A stretch of DNA of 64,000 nt from contig JAXGXJ010000012.1 in NCBI GenBank assembly GCA_040772905.1, positions 29,263-93,262 on the forward strand, in the 5' to 3' direction. Positions 26,659-35,017 of the stretch are shown piece after piece; position 1 is the first letter of the stretch; the number at the start of each line of letters is the position of its first letter. This DNA comes from JAXGXJ01 sp040772905 (GTDB taxonomy: Bacteria; Actinomycetota; Thermoleophilia; RBG-16-64-13). The notes under the pieces are model-generated. The model ran no database searches, had not been told where the DNA came from, and was given only the letters and a program-made list of their open reading frames with translations. The position numbers and the translations under genes were made by a program.

Positions 26659-27342
26659 ATGAGTCACCCAGATGACCACGATGAGCAAGGCATCCGGGTC
26701 TTGGTGTGTGACGATCACGATCTCATACGACAGGCTCTCCGCGTCGTTGTCAACGCCGAACCGGATATGGAGGTGATCGGAGAGGCGTCGGACGGGGTTC
26801 AGGCGGTGGAACTGGCTCGCGAGTTACGGCCGGACGCTGTTGTCATGGATATCGAGATGCCTGGCTTATCAGGAATAGAGGCTACAAGTCGCATCAAGAG
26901 CTTCCTCCCTCGCACCAGTATCCTGGCCTTGACGGTCCACGACAGTAACGAGTACATCCTTCGCATCCTCGAGGCCGGCGCCACCGGGTACCTAACCAAA
27001 GGTGTCATAAGCAAGGAAGTGCCAGCAGCGATACGGTCGGCAGTCAGCGGAGAGTCCATTCTGTCTGCCGAGATTCTGAGGAAGCTCATTGAGTATGCCT
27101 CGAGGTTCCCAGACACTACCGCTCGCGCCTGCAGCAGCGCCGAGTTGACCGAGAAGGAAGTGGAGATCCTTTCCCTGGCGGCGAGAGGATGCAGCAACAA
27201 GGCAATAGGCAGAGAATTGAGTCTCAGTGAGAACACCGTCAAGAAGTACATGATGACCATCTTCGACAAGCTGGGAGTTCACTCTCGGACTGCCGCAGTC
27301 ATCACTGCCCAACAAACCGGTCTCCTCTCCTCCGACGGATAG
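26659..27342 (+). CDS. NarL/FixJ-family response regulator
   Basis: A 227-aa receiver plus LuxR-HTH protein: acidic pair Asp18-Asp19 (VLVCDDHDLIRQAL), phosphoacceptor Asp64 (AVVMDIEMPGLSGIEA), Lys in YLTKGV, and the HTH LTEKEVEILSLAARG...LSENTVKKYMMTIFDKL. ATG 26659 is ten bases from AAGGGGGG; the in-frame GTG at 26650 would be too close. The kinase gene starts 13 bases after its stop, forming a second NarL-type system, but here regulator precedes kinase. It could control the dctPQM transporter that follows. Confidence 0.94.
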   Translation: MSHPDDHDEQGIRVLVCDDHDLIRQALRVVVNAEPDMEVIGEASDGVQAVELARELRPDAVVMDIEMPGLSGIEATSRIKSFLPRTSILALTVHDSNEYILRILEAGATGYLTKGVISKEVPAAIRSAVSGESILSAEILRKLIEYASRFPDTTARACSSAELTEKEVEILSLAARGCSNKAIGRELSLSENTVKKYMMTIFDKLGVHSRTAAVITAQQTGLLSSDG

Positions 27343-27355
27343 TCCTCTCAGCGCA

Positions 27356-28537
27356 GTGCGAGAAGATCGCAGACAGTTGTTGCCCCGATTGCGAGCCCTG
27401 CGGAGCGCGCATTACGCTGTCGTGGTGCTGATGGCGGTCGCACTTCTGGTCATCTACTACGAGCATAGGTATTCGCTGCCACCCAGTTTCGAGAGTCCGT
27501 GGCGCTGGTTCGGGGGTGTCTTTTTGTTCGAGTATCGAAACGACGCTCTCGGGTTACTCCTCCTGGTGCCCATCCTGTACGCGGCGGTCACGCTCGGATG
27601 GAGAAGGGCTCTAGTGGTAATGATCGCTCTGCTGGCCTGCATCACTCCGTACATCCTCGATTTGTCGCACAGGCCTTTCAGCATCCTCACCAGCGTCAGC
27701 TTCATCATCATCCCCTCTGTGCTGGTGATGAGTGTCGAGATCAAGCTCATATCCGACGCTAACGAGCGCTTGGCTATCGAAGAGAAGAAGAAGGAGAGGA
27801 CTGAGATCCTGAGGCAGATCATCCTCGCCCAAGAAGGTGAGAGGAAGAGGATCTCGCGGGAACTACATGACGGCGTGGCCCAGAGCCTGCTCGTCACTGC
27901 GACAGTAGCGCACAATCTGCTCGACCGAGGGGCTCCTGTTGATGAGGGCATGCGTGTGGATCTGGAGACCATAAGAGAGAACAGCTTGGGGTTGGTGGCT
28001 GAGGTCCGGGCGATCTGCCAGGACTTGCGGCCGAGCATCCTGGATAATCTGGGCGTGATTTCGGCCATAAAATGGCTTGCTGAGAATTTCCAGAACGAGA
28101 CAGGGGTGCACGTTGAAGTGGCCCTGAACGGTCGCGCCCATGACCTCGACCAGGAGGAGAGCCTTAGCGTCTTTCGCGTTGTGCAGGAGGCTCTCAACAA
28201 CGTGAAGAAGCACGCTCGGGCGGTCTCGGTGCGCGTCACCGGGGAGTTCAGTCCGAGGTACCTGAGCGTAGCCGTGGAAGACGACGGAGACGGCTTCAAT
28301 CCGGGGGAAGACGTGAATCGGTTTGCGCTTGCTGGGCGACTGGGCCTTCTCGGGATGATTGACAGGGCGCGAGCTATCGGCGGCAGGGTGGAGATCGATT
28401 CCACTCTGGGCGTTGGCACACGTGTCGTGTTCACGGTGGAGAGAGGCGCCACGGGGAGCCCACAGGCGTCGCGCGCTCAGCATCTCTCGGAGGACGCGTC
28501 CGGCCAGACCGTGAACGCACCTCCGTCATCGGCGTGA
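27356..28537 (+). CDS. NarX/DegS-type sensor histidine kinase
   Basis: A 393-aa kinase starting at GTG 27356. The first 130 residues hold about four membrane segments with no large sensor domain. A charged coiled-coil (ERLAIEEKKKERTEIL) leads to HisKA_3 with His171 in RISRELHDGVAQSLLV. The ATPase part has VQEALNNVKKHA (N-box), VEDDGDGFNPG and GRLGLLGMIDRARAIGG. A tail of about 25 residues is unstructured. It is probably co-transcribed with the upstream regulator. It senses an unknown membrane or intracellular signal. Confidence 0.92.
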   Translation: MREDRRQLLPRLRALRSAHYAVVVLMAVALLVIYYEHRYSLPPSFESPWRWFGGVFLFEYRNDALGLLLLVPILYAAVTLGWRRALVVMIALLACITPYILDLSHRPFSILTSVSFIIIPSVLVMSVEIKLISDANERLAIEEKKKERTEILRQIILAQEGERKRISRELHDGVAQSLLVTATVAHNLLDRGAPVDEGMRVDLETIRENSLGLVAEVRAICQDLRPSILDNLGVISAIKWLAENFQNETGVHVEVALNGRAHDLDQEESLSVFRVVQEALNNVKKHARAVSVRVTGEFSPRYLSVAVEDDGDGFNPGEDVNRFALAGRLGLLGMIDRARAIGGRVEIDSTLGVGTRVVFTVERGATGSPQASRAQHLSEDASGQTVNAPPSSA

Positions 28538-28999
28538 AGAACCTCGGCCTGCTCCAGTGACCCCTCGGCCCGTCGACGCTTCACAGCGCCGTCGATACCT
28601 TCATTCCCTTCAGGTCCGCGCTGGACTCCACTGAAGTGTATACACGAACGTTCATTATGCACGGACGGATATCCCAGTAGAGTCTTCAGGGACGCCAAGG
28701 TCTCTGAGAACGCGGCTGGCCTCCACGCAACGTGGTCGCAGCTCTTCTCTTGATCAGGGGGGCAGGGTTGTGCAAGACCCGTCGACATGACTTCAATGGT
28801 GGGCGCGCCGCGTAGGTGAGCCCCTCCGATCAATTACTTGAAGCCCACCCCAAGATCCATCTCGTCTCAATCTCGGCCCGCAAGTGAGCAGGTGCTCTGG
28901 TAAGCATGAAGAAAGGACGGTGGTCCATCGGACGGCTCGATCGGTTCTCCTTGTTTGACACGTCAATCTGACGAAATGACAAGAGTGGAGGGTAAGACC
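28538..28999. promoter_or_regulatory. Regulatory region upstream of dctPQM
   Basis: 462 bp without a gene. Two palindromes touch each other: GTGTATACAC (28636-28645), of the type bound by GntR/FadR-like repressors, and GAACGTTC (28646-28653). A further inverted repeat TTGAC-ac-GTCAA lies at 28955-28966, 34 bases before the dctP start. GGAGGG (28988-28993) is the dctP ribosome site. Promoter hexamers are not obvious. Confidence 0.5.
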
Positions 29000-30133
29000 A
29001 TGAAGCGAGCATGCGTCGTCTTGCTGACACTGATTATCTGTTCCGGCGTCCTGTTTGCTGGTTGCGGAGGCTCGGAGCCGGAACCAGCTGCTTCGTCGGA
29101 GCAGCCCCAGCCCGACAAGGTCTATGAACTCACCTACGCGCTGTTCCAACCCGAGGTGGCCGCGCTCTCGGTGATGAACACGGAGTTCGCTCGCGAAATA
29201 GAGCGGCGGACGAATGGCAGGGTGAAGATCACCGTCCACGCGGGCGGGTCGTTGCTTGGCGCCCCTGCTATGTATCAGGGGATCCTGGACGGTGTGGCGG
29301 ATATGGGCAACGGCATCTCCAGCTACGACCCGGGTGCCTTTCCCTTCACTTCCATAGCCGAACTGCCCTCGAAAGCCCAATCCGGTTGGGTAGTCTCCAA
29401 CGCGCTCTATGACTTCATGGAGAAGTACCAGCCGGAGGAATGGAGCGAGATCCATATGTTGACCGCGGTCAGCACCGCTGCTGACTTCCAGGCGCTGTGC
29501 ATGGGCAAGAAACAACTGAAGACGATGGCTGACTGGCGAGGTGTATCGATCCGCACCAACCATGCCGACATAGTGCAGGCTATGGGTGGCACGGTGAAGG
29601 ACATCCCCATGGCGGATGTTTACGATGCACTGAGCAAGGGCGTCGTGGACGGAGTCATGGGTGCCGCCGAGCCGTTGGCATCTTGGAGGCTGGGCGAGGT
29701 GTGCGACTGGGTGACCATCAATCCGGCGCCGGTCCAGCCGTCGATCCTCTGGTACAACATCATGAACTTGGATACCTGGGACAGTTTGCCCGAGGACATC
29801 CAGCAGATCATCACTGAAGTCGGTCGGGAATACAGCGGGAAACTGGGTCTCACCTGGGATGACCAGGGGGTCGCCGGCATCGAGTTCAGCCTTGCCCAGG
29901 GCAAGACCGTCTACATCCTCCCAGATGACGAAGCTGCTAAATGGACTGCGGCCGTGGAGCCGATCGTTGACAAACGCCTGGCGACCGTCGCCGAAAGCAG
30001 CGGTCTGTCCGAGGAAGAAGTCAAGTCCATTTGGGACTACTTCCAGGGACGAGTGGATTACTGGAACGGCCAGCAAGAAAGCAGCAGCGTGACTCCGGTG
30101 GTGGACAGGATCAGGGCGCTCGTTGAGAAGTGA
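29000..30133 (+). CDS. dctP: TRAP transporter solute-binding lipoprotein (DctP family)
   Basis: A 377-aa binding protein of the DctP family: ITVHAGGSLLGAPAMYQGILDGVADMGNGI, RTNHADIVQAMGG and a long C-terminal helix region. A Sec lipoprotein signal ends in LFAGC with Cys22, and an acidic Pro/Ser-rich linker follows. Start ATG 29000 is chosen because GGAGGG precedes it and a signal peptide begins there; the longer frame from 28955 adds polar residues. The gene starts a three-gene TRAP system. TRAP proteins bind organic acids; the conserved Arg of the RTNH segment is the usual carboxylate ligand. Confidence 0.93.
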   Translation: MKRACVVLLTLIICSGVLFAGCGGSEPEPAASSEQPQPDKVYELTYALFQPEVAALSVMNTEFAREIERRTNGRVKITVHAGGSLLGAPAMYQGILDGVADMGNGISSYDPGAFPFTSIAELPSKAQSGWVVSNALYDFMEKYQPEEWSEIHMLTAVSTAADFQALCMGKKQLKTMADWRGVSIRTNHADIVQAMGGTVKDIPMADVYDALSKGVVDGVMGAAEPLASWRLGEVCDWVTINPAPVQPSILWYNIMNLDTWDSLPEDIQQIITEVGREYSGKLGLTWDDQGVAGIEFSLAQGKTVYILPDDEAAKWTAAVEPIVDKRLATVAESSGLSEEEVKSIWDYFQGRVDYWNGQQESSSVTPVVDRIRALVEK

Positions 30134-30158
30134 AATCGACGAGAAATGCAGACATGAT

Positions 30159-30689
30159 ATGGAAGGCATAGAAGCAAGCTGGTTTTCCAAGACTCAGAAG
30201 TACATCACTTCCACAAGTAATGTACTTGAATGGGTGGGCCTGGGTTTCCTCTCGTTCATGGTCATCGCCGCTGTTGTCGACGTGGTTGGAGCGAAGCTCT
30301 TCAAGGCTCCGTTGCCCGGCAGCACCGAGATCACCGGACTGTTTCAGATCATGGCCATAGGTAGCGGCTTGGCCTACTCCAAGATCGCCGGACGACAGAT
30401 ATACGTGGGGTTTCTCATCGATTCCGTCAGGGGTCTTCCTAAGCTGATCCTCGAGATTACCCGATCTATCCTCTCGCTCTTGCTTTGGGCCGTGGCGGCT
30501 TGGATGGTTTTCGAGTACGCGCTCAAACTGATGAAGCGAGGCACAGAGACATTCCTATTGGGAGTCCCCTTGTTTCCCTTTGCCTTCTGGGTGTCCATCT
30601 GTTGTTGCGTGCCGATGTGCCTGCTGCTCATCCTCGACTTGGTACGCCCCATAGCGACACGCAGGCAATTGGGAGGTGATGCAAGCTAA
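30159..30689 (+). CDS. dctQ: TRAP transporter small permease (DctQ family)
   Basis: A four-helix membrane protein of 176 aa (from ATG 30159) with helices near VLEWVGLGFLSFMVIAAVV, ITGLFQIMAIGSGLAYSK, ILSLLLWAVAAWMVFEYAL and FAFWVSICCCVPMCLLLIL. The phrase LPGSTEITGLFQ is typical of DctQ. The start is uncertain: a TTG at 30123, overlapping the dctP stop, would add 12 polar residues, and neither start has a strong ribosome site. It bridges DctP and DctM. Confidence 0.85.
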   Translation: MEGIEASWFSKTQKYITSTSNVLEWVGLGFLSFMVIAAVVDVVGAKLFKAPLPGSTEITGLFQIMAIGSGLAYSKIAGRQIYVGFLIDSVRGLPKLILEITRSILSLLLWAVAAWMVFEYALKLMKRGTETFLLGVPLFPFAFWVSICCCVPMCLLLILDLVRPIATRRQLGGDAS

Positions 30690-31993
30690 TGGATCCTTTG
30701 GCAGTCGGCATCACCGGAATCGTATTCTTGCTCGTGCTATTCGCTCTGGGAGTACCCATCGGCTTTGCGATGGGCATCGCTGGGTTCATCGGTTTTGCCT
30801 ACGTGGTCTCTCCCTCGGCGGCGACGAGCCTGGTCGCCACCGAGGTGTTTGGCAGCCTCAATTCCTACTCATACTCAGCACTACCCATGTTCATCCTCAT
30901 GGGGTCGATGGCCTTTGCCGCAGGTCTTGGCAGACGCGCATACGACGCCGTCTATGTGCTCATGGGCCAGCTTCGAGGGGGTCTGCTTGTGGCGACGGCC
31001 GTCGCCAGCGCTATTTTCGGCGCCGTGTGCGGATCTGGAGCAGCTACGAATGTCGCCATCGGCAAGACCGCGATCCCAGAGATGCAGCGGCGAGGATACA
31101 ACGAATCCCTGTCCCTCGGGTGCGTGGCCTGCTCAGGAACGATCGGGTTCATGATCCCGCCGAGCAGCACGTTCATCATCTACGGCATCCTGACGGAGCA
31201 GTCCATCGGCAAGCTGTTCATCGCAGGCATCCTGCCAGGCTTGCTCATCACCGGTCTCTTCGTCATCACGGCTTTGGCTATCTGTTGGATGAGACCGTCG
31301 TACGGACCGGCAGGCGAGCGCACCACCATCAGACAAAAATTGCGGTCCTTGCTAGGCCTCGTAGACGCTGGTGTCCTCTTTCTTCTGGTCATGGGCGGAT
31401 TGTTCGCTGGATGGTTCAGTCCTACCACAGCGGGGGCTATAGGCACCGCCGGCGCGATTGTGATAGGGCTCGTCAGGCGGGAACTCACCTGGGCCAAGTT
31501 CATCGAAAGCCTTCGCGAGAGCCTGCGACTGTCGTGCATGATCTTCATGCTCATCATCGGCGCAATGGTTTTCGGTAAGTTCATAACCGCCTCTGGCCTT
31601 TCGCAGGGAATGGTCGACTGGGTGGAGACATCGGGGATGTCGCCGCTAGGTGTGGTGGCGTTTATCGCCGCCATGTTCTTTGTTCTCGGATGTTTCATCG
31701 ACATATCGCCTATCCAGTTGTTGCTCGTGCCGTTGTTCTATCCCCTGTTACTTAAATCTGGCTACGACATCATATGGTTCGGCGTGATTGTTACCGCGCT
31801 TTGCATGATAGGTATTGTGACTCCTCCTGTGGGCACCAATATATATGTGACGAAGGGTCTCGCTAGTGGAGCTTCATTGGGGACAATAATTAAGGGAGTT
31901 GGTATATTTCTTGTGCCTATGGTTATAGCGACTATATTGCTTATATTGTTCCCTCAGATATCACTATTTCTTCCAAAGTTCTTAAGTTATTGA
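30689..31993 (+). CDS. dctM: TRAP transporter large permease (DctM family)
   Basis: A 434-aa permease with 11-12 hydrophobic segments. GVPIGFAMGIAGFIGF, SGAATNVAIGKTAIPEMQRRGYN and GFMIPPSSTFIIYGILTEQSIGKLFIAGILPG are split in several places but clearly DctM. The ATG at 30689 overlaps the dctQ stop (TAATG) behind GGGAGGTG. It forms the ion-coupled translocation channel. The last 50 or so codons switch to AT-rich usage with many ATA and TTA codons, unlike the rest of the gene. Confidence 0.94.
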   Translation: MDPLAVGITGIVFLLVLFALGVPIGFAMGIAGFIGFAYVVSPSAATSLVATEVFGSLNSYSYSALPMFILMGSMAFAAGLGRRAYDAVYVLMGQLRGGLLVATAVASAIFGAVCGSGAATNVAIGKTAIPEMQRRGYNESLSLGCVACSGTIGFMIPPSSTFIIYGILTEQSIGKLFIAGILPGLLITGLFVITALAICWMRPSYGPAGERTTIRQKLRSLLGLVDAGVLFLLVMGGLFAGWFSPTTAGAIGTAGAIVIGLVRRELTWAKFIESLRESLRLSCMIFMLIIGAMVFGKFITASGLSQGMVDWVETSGMSPLGVVAFIAAMFFVLGCFIDISPIQLLLVPLFYPLLLKSGYDIIWFGVIVTALCMIGIVTPPVGTNIYVTKGLASGASLGTIIKGVGIFLVPMVIATILLILFPQISLFLPKFLSY

Positions 31994-32065
31994 ACGAGAA
32001 TGAATGAATGAAGGGCTTTGAGTCCTATCCAAAGAAATCTACACCACCACGTGAGGAGATCGAAG

Positions 32066-33088
32066 ATGTCCGACACCAGCTATGTGAAGATCGATGCCTA
32101 CTCCCACATTTCGCCGCGCAAGTACTCGGAGGCTCTCAGCAAGGAGTTCCCCGACTTCTACAACCAGATCCTCGGCCGAACGCCTGCCATGTACGACATG
32201 GACACGCGGTTCCAGGTCCTGGACGCCTTCGGACCGATGGTTCAGGTCCTGACCGTGGGCCCGGTCCCCGGGCTGGAGGAACTCGCTACTCCGAAGCGGG
32301 CGGCGGAGCTCGCGAAGATGGCCAACGACGAGATGGCTGAGCTCGTGGCCCAGCATCCCGACAGGTTCGCCGCCGCCATCGCCATCCTGCCCATGAACAA
32401 CATCGACGCGGCCATCGAGGAGGGAAGGAGGGCCATCGAGGAACTCGGCTTCAAGGGCCTCTACGTGCACAGCAACATCAACGGCAAGCCTTTGGACACT
32501 CCTGAGTTCCTACCCTTGTTCGCGATGCTGGCTGAACACGACCTGCCTCTCTACATCCATCCTTGGCGGGGCAACGATTGTCCCGAATACGCCTGTGAGG
32601 ACGAGACCAAGTACGCCATCGCCAGCACCTTCGGCTGGCCCTATGAGACGACGGCGGCCATGACCCGCATCGTCTTCAGTGGGCTCTTCGAGAAGTTCCC
32701 CGCCCTGAAGGTGGTGACCCACCACCTGGGCGGCATGGTGTCGTTCTACTCCGAAAGGATCGTGCAGCACTACGGTCAGTTCGATTCCAAGTACCACGAT
32801 TACAGTGCGTACATGCGCGAACTCACAAAACCGCCCATCGAGTATTTCAAGATGTTCTACGCCGACACGGCCATCCATGGCAACACGCCGGCTCTGATGT
32901 TGGGCTACAGCTTCTGGGGCGCCGACCATATCGTCTTCGGGGCCGACATGCCGCTGGGCGACCCCGCTCACGGGAAGGGAGCTTACAAGCGCACCATTGA
33001 TGCCATCGAGGCCATGGATATCACCGACGCCGAGAAGAAGATGATCTTCCGGGACAACGCGGTGAGACTCCTCAACCTGGAAGGGTAG
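32066..33088 (+). CDS. ACMSD-like amidohydrolase (Amidohydrolase_2 family)
   Basis: A 340-aa TIM-barrel protein of the ACMSD / gamma-resorcylate decarboxylase group: LYIHPWRG (metal His), VVTHHLGGMV (His), IVFGADMPLGD (Asp) and a C-terminal NAVRLLNL. The N-terminal HxH metal motif is reduced to DAYSHIS, keeping only the second His, which may change metal binding. GAGGAG precedes ATG 32066. Family members decarboxylate or hydrolyse aromatic or muconate acids. It follows the TRAP genes by 72 bases, so it may act on the imported acid. Cytoplasmic. Confidence 0.85.
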   Translation: MSDTSYVKIDAYSHISPRKYSEALSKEFPDFYNQILGRTPAMYDMDTRFQVLDAFGPMVQVLTVGPVPGLEELATPKRAAELAKMANDEMAELVAQHPDRFAAAIAILPMNNIDAAIEEGRRAIEELGFKGLYVHSNINGKPLDTPEFLPLFAMLAEHDLPLYIHPWRGNDCPEYACEDETKYAIASTFGWPYETTAAMTRIVFSGLFEKFPALKVVTHHLGGMVSFYSERIVQHYGQFDSKYHDYSAYMRELTKPPIEYFKMFYADTAIHGNTPALMLGYSFWGADHIVFGADMPLGDPAHGKGAYKRTIDAIEAMDITDAEKKMIFRDNAVRLLNLEG

Positions 33089-33131
33089 AGCCCGCACCTC
33101 GTAAGGGCGGGGTGCCCCTCTCAGCCGATCG

Positions 33132-33169
33132 CGCCGCAGGGCCCCGGAGACTTCCGGGGCCCTGCGGCG
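33132..33169 (+). terminator. Strong 17-bp hairpin terminator
   Basis: The arms 33132-33148 and 33153-33169 pair perfectly around a four-base GACT loop. The core is CCGCAGGGCCCCGGA and its complement. It lies 44 bases after the amidohydrolase stop. Confidence 0.85.
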
Positions 33170-33265
33170 TCCGCGCTGCCGCGGCCGTGCGGTACTATCC
33201 ACACGACCGTCGACCGCTGATCGTCGACCGACACGAGCAACCGATGCCAAGAAGGGGCCAGAGCC

Positions 33266-34132
33266 ATGAAGATCACTGAGGTCCTCTACTCGCGGATGAG
33301 CTTTTCGTTCGAGGTGTTCCCGCCCAAGACCGATGCCGGCATGGAGAAACTGCGCACCGCGCTGCAGCATTTCTACGCGTATAAACCCGACTTCATCAGT
33401 TGCACGTACGGGGCCGGCGGCAGCAACGCGGGGCGCAACGTGGAGGTGTGCCAGGCCATCAAGGAAGATGGGCAGACCGAGGTCATGACCCACTTCACCT
33501 GTATCGGCAACACCAGGGAGAAGATCACCAGCGAACTGCAGCACTATGTGTCTCTGGGTATCGAGAACATCTTGGCCATGCGCGGCGACCTACCCGCGGG
33601 GTGGGAAGGGACCCGAGGCGATTTCAGCTACGCCGACGGATTGATCCGATACATAGAGAAAGAATTCCCCGATTTCTGTATCGCAGCGGCCTGCTACCCG
33701 GAGAAGCACATCCTGGCGCCCAGCTTTGCGGCGGACATCGCGCATCTGCGCAGCAAGCAAGACAATGGAGCCGAGTTCCTCTGCTCACAGCTGTGTCACG
33801 ACGTGGAAGCCTACAAGGCTTTCATCTATAGGATCCGGGAAGCCGGTATCACGGTCCCCGTGGTGCTCGGCGTCATGCCGGCTCTGGACAAGGACGCCAT
33901 CATCCGGATGACCGTCAGCAACGGCTGCTCCATCCCCGCGGAACTGGCCGCCATCATAGGCAAGTACGGTGAGGATCCCGAGGAGTTCAAGAAGGCGGGT
34001 ATCGAGTACACCATCGAACAGATCTTCCGCTTCATGGAGGCGGGGATCGACGGCCTGCACCTGTACACGCTCAACAAGTGGGAGGATGTCGAGACCATCT
34101 TGGACGGGTCGGGCATCCGCAAGGACATCTAG
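33266..34132 (+). CDS. metF: 5,10-Methylenetetrahydrofolate reductase
   Basis: A 288-aa MTHFR TIM-barrel: SFEVFPPKTDAGMEKL with the family Glu, FISCTYGAGGS, VMTHFTCIGNTRE, ILAMRGDLPAG (FAD contact) and FLCSQLCHDVEAY. The length matches the bacterial catalytic-domain-only form. It reduces methylene-THF to methyl-THF for methionine synthesis or a methyl-branch (acetyl-CoA) route. No MetV-like partner is adjacent. Its TAG stop shares CTAG with the stop of the convergent vapC, so there is no terminator between them. AAGGGG precedes the ATG. Confidence 0.95.
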   Translation: MKITEVLYSRMSFSFEVFPPKTDAGMEKLRTALQHFYAYKPDFISCTYGAGGSNAGRNVEVCQAIKEDGQTEVMTHFTCIGNTREKITSELQHYVSLGIENILAMRGDLPAGWEGTRGDFSYADGLIRYIEKEFPDFCIAAACYPEKHILAPSFAADIAHLRSKQDNGAEFLCSQLCHDVEAYKAFIYRIREAGITVPVVLGVMPALDKDAIIRMTVSNGCSIPAELAAIIGKYGEDPEEFKKAGIEYTIEQIFRFMEAGIDGLHLYTLNKWEDVETILDGSGIRKDI

Positions 34133-34539
34133 CGTCGAGGGAGCGGCACCGTTTCGAATCCCTCCTGACGGAAGTGATCGTCGGTGGCGAGAGCGGTGGT
34201 GAGGCCGAGGCGGCGCATCATCACGAAGCTGAGGCAGTCGGTGAGCGTGTAGCGCTTGTCGGGGCGCTCGAGGAAGAGACTCCAGGCGCGGCGCTCCTCA
34301 GCGGCGTCGGGATGTTCGACGTGCACCTCGGCCGCGGCGCGGATGTGAGACCCCACCCGCGCGGCTGTGTGGTGGTTGCGCCGCGCGAGGATGAGGCTCA
34401 CGAGCTCGTCCAGCACGTACGTGCTGGTGACCAGCCGCAGTGACTGCTCAGCCAGCAACTCCTTGATGGGCTCATGCGCGGGCGACCCCGAGAAGAGCAG
34501 GTCGTACCACCCGGACGTGTCGACGAACAAGGGCTTCAT
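34129..34539 (-). CDS. vapC: VapC-like PIN-domain toxin
   Basis: A 136-aa PIN domain with the four acidic residues in place: Asp in LFVDTSGWYDLL, Glu in STYVLDELVSLI, Asp in YTLTDCLSFVMM and Asp in ALATDDHFRQEG. It starts at ATG 34539, overlapping the antitoxin stop (ATGA). VapC proteins are endoribonucleases held in check by a cognate antitoxin. Its stop shares a CTAG with the convergent metF stop. Confidence 0.9.
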   Translation of the reverse strand: MKPLFVDTSGWYDLLFSGSPAHEPIKELLAEQSLRLVTSTYVLDELVSLILARRNHHTAARVGSHIRAAAEVHVEHPDAAEERRAWSLFLERPDKRYTLTDCLSFVMMRRLGLTTALATDDHFRQEGFETVPLPRR

Positions 34540-34835
34540 CCCGCAGACGTCTTCTCCGAGGCGTCAGATGGGCCTGGTGTCCTGGGACTGACGGCCGGGG
34601 TCGTGTCCGCCCCGTAGAGGATGCGGTCGTGATCCTTGCCGCTGAAATCGCTTTCGGCGATGAGGCCTGCCAGCTCCCTCACATGCGGCGCGCCGGTGCG
34701 CGCCTGCTCCATGGCGGTCCTTACCAGGGCACGGATGACCGCCGAGAGGCTGATGCCCTGCTCGGTTGCGCGGGCCTTGAGGAAAAGGTATTCGTGTTGC
34801 TCGAGCGTGATCTGGGTGCGGGTCATGCGTGTCAT
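34536..34835 (-). CDS. vapB: VapB-like ribbon-helix-helix antitoxin
   Basis: A 99-aa protein whose N-terminus (TQITLEQHEYLFLKARATEQ then GISLSAVIRALV) has the beta-strand/helix/helix layout of ribbon-helix-helix DNA binders. The C-terminal half is acidic and unstructured, as in toxin-binding tails. Start at 34835 or at the second ATG (34826); a GAGGGG lies ten bases ahead of the first. Translationally coupled to vapC. It probably represses its own promoter; a TGTAT-tacatc-ATACA repeat at 34898-34913 is a candidate operator. Confidence 0.82.
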   Translation of the reverse strand: MTRMTRTQITLEQHEYLFLKARATEQGISLSAVIRALVRTAMEQARTGAPHVRELAGLIAESDFSGKDHDRILYGADTTPAVSPRTPGPSDASEKTSAG

Positions 34836-34897
34836 GGTAGTGGACCCCTCATCTGAAGCCGTACGCCCTTGGTCCTATTGTGACGGGGCGAAGAAGG

Positions 34898-34913
34898 TGT
34901 ATTACATCATACA
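34898..34913. promoter_or_regulatory. Inverted repeat between vapBC and the DUF364 gene
   Basis: TGTAT and ATACA arms are separated by six bases (TACATC) in an AT-rich divergent region between the antitoxin gene and the GTG-started gene at 35018. It is a plausible operator for the RHH antitoxin. Confidence 0.4.
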
Positions 34914-35017
34914 GCATATAGGGCATCATTCATTTTTTCCCTCTGGCCTCCAGTGCGCGAAGGTATTACAATCTAAATGCAATTTGCAGCTAGCTTGAGT
35001 CCATTGAGGAGGCTTCC

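Noticed and set aside
34140..34165. tRNA T-loop (GTTTCGAATCC)
   Set aside because: No flanking stem complementarity, and it lies in the vapC coding region.
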